From positions 1 through 45,505 of the forward strand of contig CAZIKB010000048.1 of assembly GCA_964539665.1 (NCBI GenBank): DNA of 45,505 bases, read 5' to 3'. A model generated the notes under the pieces. That model did no database searches. It was not told the DNA's origin and saw nothing but the letters and a program-made list of their open reading frames with translations. A program made the position numbers and the translations under genes. This DNA comes from CAZIKB01 sp964539665. Its GTDB lineage: Bacteria; Zhuqueibacterota; Zhuqueibacteria; Oceanimicrobiales; Oceanimicrobiaceae. Shown one piece after another: positions 7,630-18,300 of this stretch; positions within the stretch are counted from its first letter, which is position 1; each line of letters starts with the position of its first letter.

Positions 7630-9622
7630 ATGGATGATTGCAAGCGCTTTCTATATTCGATTTTCATTGTAAGTTGTGTTTGTCTGGTACAGGGGTTTTA
7701 TCAATTGACCTGGGCTCAGGGTGAATCTTTTGTTTTCTCTATTACAGGAGACGCCCCCTTCGACACAAAAGAGGCCGTGGTAGTCCGACAACACATGGCA
7801 GACCATAATCTGTATAGTACGGCTGATTTCTATTTGCACGTGGGAGATATCTTCAAAGGCGGCATGTCATGTACGGAGTCCAGGTATAAGTTAATGGCTG
7901 ATATTCTCAAAGAATTGGCTGTGCCAACTTTTATCGTGCCTGGAGACAATGAATGGACCGATTGTTCTGATGAGGATCAGGGATGGTTTTATTGGGACAA
8001 ACACCTGATGGAGATAGAAAATGAATTTTGTGGGACGCCTGTGGTTGAAAGGCAGGAAATACGTTGGGAAAACCTGGCTTTTGTTCATAAGGGGGTTCTC
8101 TTTGTCGGTATAAATCATGTAGGGGGAGGAGTTCCAACTCAGATATTAGAAGACGATGCTGATTGGGTGACTGAGCAATTTCAAGCAAAAGGCTCACAGG
8201 TGCGCGGAGCAGTGATATTTGCACAAGCTAAACCTTCAGGAGTATTTCTTGAACAATTTGAATCGGTTGCAGGGGACTTTGGCAAGCCGGTTCTATATAT
8301 TCATGGAAATGATCATAGTTGGAAATTAATTCAACCCTATCGCAAATCAAATATTTCCAAGGTAACGGTTGACAGGGGAAATAAAGTACCGCTTCATGTA
8401 ACAGTTTCTTTAGATGACCAGAATATGTTTCAGTATGAACGAGATCCCTGGCCAAGTGGTACTGATCCTTTTAACAGGGCTCCCTGTGTAGAAGCCGGTC
8501 AGGACCAGGCAATCGCTCTCACGGAATCGGCGATTTTGGAAGGAAAAGCCTCTGATGACGGTGTTCCGACTTCTCCTGGAAATGTTACTTTGACCTGGAG
8601 CAAGGTTGTTGGTCCAGGATTTGTCCTGTTTGATGCCCCTGGCGCAGCAATTACAAATGCGAGCTTCAGCCAGGGAGGTGTTTATGTGCTAAGTTTAGCC
8701 GCTTATGATGGTGATCTTGTGACCAGCGATGAAGTAACCATTGTAGTGGAATCCGTAGGTCCTGCACTCGTAATCGACGACATAATTGTCGATGAGGGGG
8801 ATGCAGGTTCAATAGAGGCGGTTTTTACTGTAAGTCTAATGGAACCTGATGGACAGGAAGTTACGGTTGAGTATTCGACTGCTGATAGTAACACCACGGC
8901 AGATATTGACTATCAATCGGTGTCAGGTATTTTGACTTTTTCTCCCGGTACAACCTCACAGACTATTTCTGTGCTGGTTAATGGTGATGATACTTTTGAA
9001 CAAGACGAGACTTTTTTTATAAATCTTACCAATGCAATCAATGCGTCCATCGCCGATTCTCAGGGAAGAGGTGCCATTGTTAACGATGATTTGCCGGTGA
9101 CTCCAAGCATAATTTCATTTAATCCTGCAAGTGGACCTGCCGGCACGGAAGTTACTCTACTCGGACAGGATTTCTCAGGAATTACTGGCGTGGCCTTCAA
9201 TGGAATAGAAGCTAATTTTTATATTGATTCTGATGTTGTAGTTAGAGCTGAAGTGCCTTCTGGCGCCAGCACAGGTTTGATTAGCGTTACAAATATTGCC
9301 GGGACCACACACAGTCCGATCGACTTTATTGTACAATACCTGTTAACAATAGATGTATTTGGCTCCGGGACTGTTGGATTGAATCCTTCGGGGGGTGTTT
9401 ACGACGCAGGTACCCAGGTTTCACTAACAGCCAATCCATCTGCTGCCTGGGAATTTAGCGCCTGGAGCGGTGATTTGAATGGAACAGAAAATCCGGCCTC
9501 GATCTTGATGGATTCGGATAAAAACCTGACAGCGATATTTATTGATCCAAATAGTGTTGATGTAACGTTCGAGGAGATTCAGAGCGGGAGTTCATCGGAT
9601 AATCTTACTGTTACGACTTCGG
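7630..9622 (+). CDS. Secreted metallophosphoesterase with PKD-like, Calx-beta, IPT/TIG and InlB-like modules (5' part, runs into gap)
   Basis: A signal peptide ends near residue 30 (YQLTWAQ). Residues about 33-285 form a calcineurin-like phosphoesterase with metal-ligand motifs ITGDAP (D41), HVGD (D73), PGDNEWTDC (D106-N107) and HGNDHSW (H225, H229). The ligand usually seen as xHxP reads FAQAKP, so a His is replaced by Gln. PGDNEWTDC suggests the GDNE subfamily of secreted phosphoesterases, and the Gln may be normal for it. Next come a PKD-like domain (about 288-375), a Calx-beta domain (VDEGDAGSIEAVFTVSL to EQDETFFINL, about 378-490), an IPT/TIG domain (SFNPASGPAGTEVTLLG) and an InlB-type repeat (GSGTVGLNPSGGVYDAGTQV). 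The last residues, VTFEEIQSGSSSD, begin a module seen complete at 10316-10970. The gene continues at 9723. Confidence 0.85.
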
Positions 9623-9722
9623 NNNNNNNNNNNNNNNNNNNNNNNNNNNNNNNNNNNNNNNNNNNNNNNNNNNNNNNNNNNNNNNNNNNNNNNNNNNNNN
9701 NNNNNNNNNNNNNNNNNNNNNN
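9623..9722. other. Assembly gap of 100 N
   Basis: Exactly 100 N, the usual placeholder for a gap of unknown length. It interrupts one gene: the left side starts a FEEIQSG module and the right side is in the middle of an InlB-type repeat. The frame changes across the N run, so the real missing length is not 100. Confidence 0.95.
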
Positions 9723-11309
9723 TTAACCGCCACACCAGCTTCAGGATGGGAGTTTAATGGCTGGAGTGGTGATTTGAGCGGTACGGAAAGTCCGAAGACG
9801 ATTACGATGGACTCGAACAAGAATGTGACTGCGACGTTCACGGAAGTGTCTGTGCCTCAGTATACTTTGACCTTGAACAAGGTTGGTTCGGGCAGTGTAG
9901 AATTGAGTCCGGCAGGCGGAGTTTATGATTCAAGTACGGTAGTGAATTTGACCGCCACACCAGCTTCAGGTTGGAAGTTTAGCGGTTGGAGTGGAGATTT
10001 GAGCGGTGTGGAGAATCCAACAACAATTACGATGGCCTCGGACAAGAATGTGATCGCGATGTTCGCAGAGTTGCCCCCGCTGCAGTATACTTTGACAGCG
10101 AACACCTCTGGTTCTGGTAATGTAGATTTAAGTCCACCAGGTGGAATTTATGATGCACAAACATTGGTGACGTTGACCGCTAATCCAGCCTCTGGATGGG
10201 AGTTTGGTGGATGGAGTGGAGATTTAACTGGAGTGGTGAATCCGACTACATTAGCAATGGATTCGGACAAGAATGTGACAGCAACTTTCACAGAACAAAG
10301 TAGCGGGGGAGGTACGGTGACTTTCGAGGAGATTCAGAGTGGTGGATCGTCGGGAACAATCGCGGTAGCCACTTCAGGTAATCTGATAGGTGTAGGTGGT
10401 GATCTTTATTTGGCAGCGATATCGAGTAAGCCTTACAAAGAGGTTGTTGATGTTTCTGGTCTCGGATTGAATTGGACGCTTGTGCGAAACCAGTGTGCCG
10501 GACGTCATCAAACAGGTGTTGAGATTTGGATGGCGCTGGGTGTTCCCAGTGGTAATGGCTCAGTTACAGCAACTTTTTCAGGTGAAATAAAGAATGCAGT
10601 AATTTCTGTCTCCAGATATTCCGGGGCAGATGCTTCGAGTCCAGTGGGTAATGTGATTTCTGGGAATACTTTCGGTATCGATGGATTATGCTCTGGTGGT
10701 TCAGATACTGATTCTTATTCATTTGATTTAACAACCACAGTTAATGGTTCAGTCGTGTATAGTGCAGTTGCAATGCGGAATAAAAATCATACACCCGGAG
10801 TAGGTTATACCGAGCGGAGCGAATTTATGCAGGGCAGCGGAGGTTCCGCGGCTTCAGTGGCGGTTGAGGAACAGACTGTAGATTCACCGACAACAGTACT
10901 TTTAAATGGCTTGTTTAATGACAAAGTCGACTGGGCAGTCGTTGGTATAGAAATTATGCCTCAGGGTTCTTTCGCCAAAAGCTATTTGAATCCAGGTATA
11001 GCTAACTCTGAACTGAATTCACAGCTTCCATCTCAATATCAGCTTTTTCAAAATTTTCCAAATCCATTCAATCCCTCGACACTGATCCGTTACAACCTGC
11101 CAAAGGCCGGCCATGTAAAATTGATGGTCTATGATGTTAGTGGGCGGACGGTTATTGTGTTAGTAGATGGTTATCAAAAAGCTGGTTATTTCTCTCATAC
11201 ATGGGATGCCAGGAATTCTCAAGGTCAAAGAGTGGCCAGTGGCATTTATTTTTACAGAATTCAGGCCGGATCGTTTAGTAAATCATATAAAATGTTATTA
11301 GTTCACTAA
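9723..11309 (+). CDS. 3' part of the metallophosphoesterase gene: InlB-type repeats, FEEIQSG module, T9SS sorting domain
   Basis: The frame is open from the gap edge (LTATPASGWEFNGWSGDL). ATG at 9774 is internal. Nearly three InlB-type repeats (the first cut by the gap) of about 72 residues share YTLTxNxxGSGxVxLSPxGG, LTATPASGWxFxGWSGDL and TTITMDSDKNVTATF. Then comes a beta-rich domain of about 215 residues (about 10316-10970), starting VTFEEIQSGGSSGTIAVATS and ending VDWAVVGIEIMPQ, with conserved KPYKEV, LNWTLVRNQCAGRHQTGVEIWMA in parts and YSGADASSP. I recall similar modules on secreted phosphoesterases but cannot give a family name. A T9SS type A domain ends the protein (NFPNPFNPSTLIRYNLPKAG, VASGIYFYRIQ, YKMLLVH). 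Confidence 0.85.
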   Translation, partial: LTATPASGWEFNGWSGDLSGTESPKTITMDSNKNVTATFTEVSVPQYTLTLNKVGSGSVELSPAGGVYDSSTVVNLTATPASGWKFSGWSGDLSGVENPTTITMASDKNVIAMFAELPPLQYTLTANTSGSGNVDLSPPGGIYDAQTLVTLTANPASGWEFGGWSGDLTGVVNPTTLAMDSDKNVTATFTEQSSGGGTVTFEEIQSGGSSGTIAVATSGNLIGVGGDLYLAAISSKPYKEVVDVSGLGLNWTLVRNQCAGRHQTGVEIWMALGVPSGNGSVTATFSGEIKNAVISVSRYSGADASSPVGNVISGNTFGIDGLCSGGSDTDSYSFDLTTTVNGSVVYSAVAMRNKNHTPGVGYTERSEFMQGSGGSAASVAVEEQTVDSPTTVLLNGLFNDKVDWAVVGIEIMPQGSFAKSYLNPGIANSELNSQLPSQYQLFQNFPNPFNPSTLIRYNLPKAGHVKLMVYDVSGRTVIVLVDGYQKAGYFSHTWDARNSQGQRVASGIYFYRIQAGSFSKSYKMLLVH

Positions 11310-11850
11310 ATGAAATGTAAGAGCATGGTCGGATAGATTGGACAGACCTTATTAAATCTGACCATGCACATGTAATTCGAAATTATTCCTAATAGAAATA
11401 CGGATTCAGATAACTTGTCATATATTAGTGATTGACCATAACTTTGGATGTAATTGGGGGCGTAATTGCTATATTTGTGATTAATGAGCATATTGTTAAT
11501 TATAAGTTTTGTACCGGATTTCCAATAGCTTTTGAACTGCATTTAAATATCCACCCGTAATGAATTTAATAATTAGACTCTATTGAATATAAAAAATATT
11601 TTTCCCGTTTTCCAGAGTCTGAGTGTATTTTCTAATATAGTCTAAAGTATAATTTATTTCTTAGTTAGAGCTGTTTTATTACCAAGTCTTGTTTTGTTAA
11701 AATTAAGCTGTCCATTATATTTTTCTTGTGAAGATTCGTGCCCGTGGTAAAATGCGGACAAGATCAGTTAAACTTTTAGTGACGAGGGGTTGGGTACAGA
11801 AATTAATGTATTTATGAAATTAGCTTTACTATGCCTTTATAGAGAACAAT
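11310..11850 (+). other. AT-rich intergenic region with one copy of a dispersed 14-mer
   Basis: No supported gene. ATTAGTGATTGACC at 11424-11437 is identical to 14927-14940 beyond the next gene, where it forms one arm of an inverted repeat. A weak 78-codon frame on the minus strand (11306-11542) has no ribosome binding site or recognisable features and was not accepted. Confidence 0.5.
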
Positions 11851-14332
11851 ATGAAGTTATATAATTGTGATTTTTTTCCAAAACGATTTTGGACTATCAT
11901 TTTACTCACCATCGTTTGTATGGTATTTGTATTGTCTGATTTTGCCATTGCACAGACTTCTGATCCTGTTGAGGTAGGTTACCGTGATTTTTCTTATCCG
12001 AAAGACACGGGTGCGAACTCTGAGGTAACTGCTGAGAAACCCGAAAGCAAATTGTGGTGGAATGATGGTTTCTGGTGGGGCAGTATGTGGAGCACATCTG
12101 GTAATGCCTACCGTATTCATCGTTTAAATCTGGACACTCAGTCATGGATAGATACGGGTACTGACTTAGATTCTCGTGCCGACACAAAGGCGGATGCGCT
12201 TTGGGATGGTCAACATTTATATGTAGTCTCTCACATCTGGTCTGGCACTGGTAAACCTGCATCATCAGGTCAACGTGGAGAGTTGTTTCGATACAGTTAC
12301 AATCTGGTAACTCAAACATACAGTCTGGATAATGGGTTTCCAGTAGAAGTAAGTGGCGGTAAATCAGAGTCATTAGTCATTACCAAAGATTCCAGTGGGC
12401 AGTTGTGGATCACTGATGTTGAGGATTCCAAAGTAATGGTGAATCATAGCATTAACGGAGATGACAGGGTTTGGGCTACACCATACGTTCTACCAGTAGG
12501 AAGTGTAGCAAATGTCACCAGTGATGATTTATCATCGATTGTGGCATACGAAGGCAAGGTAGGGGTTCTTTGGAGCAAGCAAGACGCACCAAAGGGGATG
12601 TATATTGCAGTGCATCAAGATGGCGCCTCGGACCAAGACTGGAACAGCGCTATTGCTTATTCCATCTCGGCGGATGATCATATAAACATGTCATCAATAA
12701 CCGGCGATGGTGCAGGGAATGTTTTTGCAGTCATTAAGACATCGAGTCAGGTCGATATTATTATGCTGTTGGTTTGCGAGAGTGGAACTGACTGTACTTC
12801 AGAAAGCGACTGGTCATCCTATCCTGTATACCGAACCAGCTCATATAGTGCAACCCGTCCAATGTTACTGGTTGATAATGTCAATCGTCAAGTTTACGTA
12901 TTTGTCCGGGCTCGGGATAATAGTGGCGGAGATATTTTCTATAAATCCTCAGACATTGACAATATAGACTTTCCTACCGGAATTGGACAGCCATTTATTC
13001 AAAGTTCTGCAGAAACAAAAATCAACGATCCCACATCGACAAAGCAGAATGTGAATAGCCAAACCGGATTAACAGTTCTCGCTAGTGATAGAAGCCAAAG
13101 ACGTTATCTTCACAATTACATTGAATTAGGTGGAGGTCAACCGGTACCTGATATAGCAGTTAATCCGGATTCATATAATTATGGCGATGTTGTTGTGGCT
13201 TCGAGCTCGTTGCAAACATTTGAGGTCAGAAACAATGGCACTGTCGATTTAGATGTTAGCGCCACAGGATTAATCGGTGCAGATGCAGTTGAATTTAATA
13301 TTGAAAGTGGAGGTGGGGCTTTTACCCTGTCTCCCACTCAAACTCATAATATAGAGGTGAGTTTCAATCCGAGCGCTGTTGGAGTCATAAATGCTAAATT
13401 AAGCCTTTCGAGCAATGATCCAAATGAGGATCCTTTTGAGGTTAACCTTTCTGGAAATGGCATAATCCTGGAACCGGACATAGCAGTTACTCCGGATTCA
13501 CATGATTATGGCGATATTGTTGTGGCTTCGAGCTCGTTGCAAACATTTGAGGTAAGAAATGATGGCGCAGCTGATTTAGATGTTAGCGCCACAATATTGA
13601 CCGGCACGAATGCTGGTGAGTTTAATATCGAGAGTGGCGGCGGTGTTTTTACGCTGTCTCCCACTCAAACTCACAATATAGAGGTGAGTTTCAATCCGAG
13701 CGCTATTGGAGTTAAAAATGCAAAATTAAGTATATCAAGCAACGATCCAGACGAGGAACCGTTTGTGGTTGCCCTGACTGGAACTGGCAAAGCCGTGGAA
13801 CCTGATATAGCGGTTAATCCGGATTCTCATGATTATGGCAGTGTTGTATTAGCATCGAGTGTGTTACAAATATTTGTGGTTAGGAACGATGGTACCGAAG
13901 ATTTGCATGTAAGCGCCACAACATTGGTCGGTGCGAATGCCGGTGAGTTTAATATCGAGAGTGGCGGCGGTGTCTTTACCCTGACGCCCGCTCAGATTCG
14001 TAACATCGAGGTAAGCTTCAATCCTGCATCGGTAGGTACCAAAGTTGCGGTTTTAGAGATAGCGAGCGATGACCCGGACGAGAATCCGTTTGAAGTAGCT
14101 CTAAACGGAAATGGAGTTTCCGCACCAACGCCAGACATTGCCGTGGTACCGGACAGCCATGATTATGGTGATGTGTTTATCAGCGGTACTGCCATTCAGA
14201 CGTTTGAGGTACGCAATGAAGGCAGCGCTGATTTGCATGTAAGCGCCACAACTTTGACTGGCGCGGATGCCGGTGAGTTTAATATCGAGAGTGGCAGCGG
14301 CGTCTTTACACTGTCTCCGACTGAAACCTGGA
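11851..14332 (+). CDS. Secreted propeller-like protein with four choice-of-anchor-D (ASPM/SPD-2/Hydin) repeats (5' part, runs into gap)
   Basis: The signal peptide is FWTIILLTIVCMVFVLSDFAIAQ. Residues about 36-430 have many Trp/Gly-rich blades (KLWWNDGFWWGSMW, QSWIDTGTDL, GQLWITDVEDSKV, DIFYKSSDIDN), which suggests a sialidase-like or similar beta-propeller, but I see no catalytic signature. Four repeats of about 108 residues follow, each PDIAVxPDSHDYGDVVVAS, LQTFEVRNxGxxDL, GEFNIESGGGVFTLSPTQT, VSFNPSAVG, SNDPxExPFEVxLxGxG. These are the Ig-like choice-of-anchor-D/Hydin type. DNA identity between the repeats is high. The fourth repeat is cut at TLSPTETW by the gap. The propeller and anchor modules fit a surface-attached or binding protein. 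Confidence 0.8.
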
Positions 14333-14432
14333 NNNNNNNNNNNNNNNNNNNNNNNNNNNNNNNNNNNNNNNNNNNNNNNNNNNNNNNNNNNNNNNNNNNN
14401 NNNNNNNNNNNNNNNNNNNNNNNNNNNNNNNN
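14333..14432. other. Assembly gap of 100 N
   Basis: Exactly 100 N. The left side is mid-way through a choice-of-anchor-D repeat and the right side is near the end of the same FEEIQSG module found whole at 10316-10970. If both modules are complete in the genome, roughly 240 residues (over 700 bp) are missing, so the drawn size is probably too small. Confidence 0.95.
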
Positions 14433-14434
14433 CT

Positions 14435-14854
14435 GCTTCTACTGTAGTCTTTGATGGTTCTTTTAGCAACACCGTTGATTGGGCGGTAGTAGGTTTAGAG
14501 GTTATGCCGCAAGCAGGATTAACCAAACAATTTGTGATTTCAGAAGGTAATAATCAGAATGTGCCGCTTATTCCAGCTGAATATGAACTTATGCAGAATT
14601 ATCCAAATCCATTTAACCCAACCACGACTATTAGCTACGCAGTACCCAAAACTGGCGCTGTAAACCTGGCGATTTATAATCTGCGGGGACAACAAATTAA
14701 AATGCTGTTTTCAGGTCTTGTGGCAGCGGGTCGATACAAAGTAGTCTGGAATGGCGAAGATGACAATGGCGTCCGGGTAGCCAGCGGTATATATATGTAC
14801 AGCCTGAAAGCAAAAGATTTTGTTGCAAATAAAAGGTTGGTTTTAGTGAAGTAG
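14435..14854 (+). CDS. 3' part of the propeller gene: end of FEEIQSG module and T9SS sorting domain
   Basis: The frame is open from the gap edge. ASTVVFDGSFSNTVDWAVVG then LEVMPQAG matches the end of the module in the gene ending at 11309 (TTVLLNGLFNDKVDWAVVG, IEIMPQG). A spacer is followed by a T9SS type A domain: LMQNYPNPFNPTTTISYAVP, IYNLRGQQIKMLFSG, VVWNGEDDNGVRVASGIYMY, and the end NKRLVLVK. The reading frame differs from the one left of the gap, as expected for a placeholder N run. Attribution to the gene starting at 11851 is the simplest reading. An alternative is that two genes were scaffolded together. Confidence 0.8.
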   Translation, partial: ASTVVFDGSFSNTVDWAVVGLEVMPQAGLTKQFVISEGNNQNVPLIPAEYELMQNYPNPFNPTTTISYAVPKTGAVNLAIYNLRGQQIKMLFSGLVAAGRYKVVWNGEDDNGVRVASGIYMYSLKAKDFVANKRLVLVK

Positions 14855-14929
14855 GTTTTTTGAGATTCAGCTTAATTGATGTTATACAGCAAAGACTCAT
14901 AGCCAAAGACAAAATTTATTGTGATAATT

Positions 14930-15063
14930 AGTGATTGACCGAAAACTGACAAAAGTGAATTTTTGAACTCCACATTCTATTATTTGTTGTATTTACAATC
15001 AAAAGCTTAGGTGGTGCGGAGTGCAATAATTTATCACTGTAATGCAGATGTCGGTCAATCACT
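14930..15063. repeat. MITE-like element: perfect 13-bp inverted repeat spanning 134 bp
   Basis: AGTGATTGACCGA at 14930-14942 is the exact reverse complement of TCGGTCAATCACT at 15051-15063. The 108 bp between them have no ORF. No clear target-site duplication is visible at the edges. The left arm and two bases before it (ATTAGTGATTGACC) occur again at 11424-11437. The rest of the intergenic region (14855-15374) is AT-rich with nothing else recognised. Confidence 0.55.
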
Positions 15064-15374
15064 GGTTAAATATCGTGTTAGAATAATTATCAATATAAGA
15101 ATTGAATACATCGAGATTCACGGACGGCAGTCATCCAATATGACGACTTTTTGAGTGGTGTGTTTATGAAACGTGTCTTTAAAATAAATACCTCACTTTT
15201 GACTTAAGGATTTTCAATAATACCTGTTATCAAAAACTTCCCCAAAAGAAAAAAACAAGGCTCACATTACGCAAATCTTTATAATTGTGTTATTTATATA
15301 GTAAATGAAATTTAATTATCTACCAGGAATTGTTGCACCTGTTTGTGAAATCAACGAAAAAAAAGAGATTGCCC

Positions 15375-18300
15375 ATGATAACCAGTATCAGAAATGTTTA
15401 TATTCTCTTCATATTTTTTACGCTTATCTTGTGTGAATTTTCTTATGCTCAAAATGTATTGCGTGGCCCATATCTCCAGGTTGGTACGCCAACAAGTATT
15501 AATGTCAGATGGCGTACTGATGTTTCTACAAACAGCCGGGTAAATTATGGGCTGACTTCTGGCAGTCATACTTTTAGTGTTGAAAATTCAACTTTAACCA
15601 CAGAACATGAAGTGACCCTGAGCGGTTTGACTCCTTACACTAAGTACTATTATTCCATTGGTACGACCTCTGCAATATTAGCAGGTGACGACTCCAGTCA
15701 TCATTTTATTACCTCACCCAATCCAGGGATAGATACGCCTACCAGAATTTGGATGCTTGGGGATTCTGGAACAAAAAATGCAAATGCAAGGGCTGTAAGA
15801 GATGCATATTATAATTTAACCGGTAATCAACACACAGACCTGTGGTTATTGCTTGGTGACAACGCTTATCCCAGCGGTGAGGATGATGAATACCAGCTTG
15901 CCGTTTTTGGAATGTACGATGAAATGTTGCGCAAGTCAGTACTGTGGCCTTCACGGGGAAATCATGACAGAGGCCCAAGAGACGCAAATGACGACTGGAC
16001 TAACGGCGGCACTTATTACAATATATTTTCATTACCAACTGCAGGAGAGGCCGGTGGTTTGGCCTCTGGTACTGAAGCCTATTATTCCTATGATTATGGC
16101 AACATTCATTTTGTTTGCCTGGAGTCTACTTTGAATACATTCCGAGCTGACACCAGCTCTATGTGGCAATGGCTGGAAGACGATCTTTCCCAGAATAATC
16201 AACTCTGGACTATCGCTTACTGGCATCATCCACCATACAGTAAGGGCTCGCATAATTCCAATACCAGCACCGAACTAATTGAAATGCGTGAACGAGCTTT
16301 GCCAATTTTTGATGCATACGGAGTAGACCTGGTGTTGAGTGGTCATAGTCACTCTTACGAGCGTTCCTTCCTTATAGATGGACATTATGACAGATTGAAA
16401 ACTTTAGCCGACAGCATGATTATTGATGGAGGAAACGGTCGAATTGATGGGGATGGCGCCTATCTGAAACCGACACGAGGTTCAGCGCCTCATGAAGGAA
16501 CTGTATTTATCGTAGCCGGCAGTTCTGGTAAGGTTAGCAGTGGGACCGGGATGAATCATCCGGTCATGGTTGAATCCATAAAAACTCTGGGTTCAGTCGT
16601 GGTAGACATTGATGAAAACCAACTTGATGCACAGTTTATTGATTCTAATGGAAATATACAGGATTATTTTACCATCAGGAAACCTACAAATGAAATAGGA
16701 GCTCCTGTACGATTAGTTATTATCGAGGGTAACCAGCAAATTGCTCTGATTAACACAATCCTCCAAAAGTCTTTTATCGTTGAAGTAAGGGATTATTTTC
16801 ACAACCCGGTTGCAGGGATTCCTGTAACCTTTGAAATTATTTCTGGTGAAGGCGTATTGTCGAACAGTCAACCACAAATCACAAATGCAAATGGCAGGGC
16901 TGAAACAACTTTAACATTAGGCAGTAATCCTGATACCATTACAGTTTCAGCCAATGCTGGTAACTTAATAGATTCGCCGCAAAATTTTACGACATTTGCG
17001 CTATCGGCCAATCTTCCTATTCTCGAAATAAAACCTGTGGCATACAATTTTGGTGCGGTAGCGCTTGGAGCGGGCACCTCAAAAACGTTTATAGTGAGGA
17101 ATATCGGCACACTTGAACTTGAAGTTTCAACCTTAAATGTAAGTACAGGTGATTCTGCTGATTTTACAATAAACAGCGGTTTTGCGCCATTCAATCTGTT
17201 ATCGGGCGATTCACAGGAAGTGGAAATAAGTTTTAGTCCTGCTTCTGAAGGTGAGAAAAATACATTATTACGATTAGAAAGCAATGATGCAAGTAATAAT
17301 CCTATGGGTGTGACGCTAACAGGCACTGGTATTATTTCCGATTTGCAAAATACTGTTTTGCCTGTAGTGAGTACCAGCCCGACTTCTGGTGATACGGATG
17401 ACCCCGCAATTTGGATTCATCCCACTGATCCATCGAAGAGTGTGATTATTGGAACGGACAAGTCAGCCGGAATTTACGTCTGGGATATGGATGGAAATGA
17501 ATTGCAAAATATTCCTCAGGGCACAAGTGTGAACAACGTCGATGTAAGGCAAAACGTGCAGTTTGGAGACCAGCTTGTGGATGTGGTTGCAGCTAACCTA
17601 AGGGATGCCGGTAAATTAGCGGTTTTTAAGGTAAATCCGGATTACGCTGGCGCGGATGTACTAATACAAATAGCTGGAAAAGAAAGTGAAAATAATGATA
17701 TTCAAAAAGACAGTTATGGATTTTGTTTATATAAAAGAATTACTGATGGCACTTTATTCGTTTTTGAGAGACCCAAAAGCGGAGGTGAAGTCAGACAATA
17801 TGTAATTAATGCAGATAGTACAGGTAATGGTGTACTCGTAAGTCCTGTTCGAGATTTAAATTATAATGGAGGTGTGGCAGAAGGATTTGTGGCAGATGAT
17901 GAATTAGATTTTGTTTACATTACTGAAGAAGATTTTGCTATCCATAAATATCTGGCGGCTCCAGATTCAACTCCAGAACCATTGAGCTCATTCGCAATTG
18001 GTGATGGCACAACATCGGATCGGGAAGGTCTGGCTATTTACGCGTGTAATGATGGGACAGGCTACCTTGTTTTGTCAAATCAGGGAAATTCAACCATCAA
18101 GATTTATGAACGTCAGGGTGATAATAAATTTGTAAAAACCATAACTCCTTTAGATGATCAGGGCAATCCAGGTCTTGGCACTGACGGTCTTGATGTAACC
18201 TCCTTCGCTGCGCCTGCCAATTTTCCTGATGGTTTTCTGGTAGTACATGATCAACATGGTAAGCGATTTCATATTTACGATTGGCAAGATATTGCTGCTG

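Noticed and set aside
11306..11542. Minus-strand ORF of 78 codons
   Set aside because: AT-rich intergenic DNA, no ribosome binding site, no domain, low-complexity composition.
11906..12373. Minus-strand ORF of 155 codons inside the propeller gene
   Set aside because: It lies entirely opposite a long gene with a signal peptide and repeats; it has no start signal and no family resemblance.
13141..14330. Possible CRISPR or other non-coding tandem array
   Set aside because: The repeats are about 320 bp long, code for Ig-like choice-of-anchor-D domains in one frame, and have no short repeat/spacer pattern. The same holds for 4728-5725 and 18345-19630.
14930..15063. Complete insertion sequence
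   Set aside because: Only 134 bp, no transposase frame and no clear target duplication; kept as a MITE-like repeat only.
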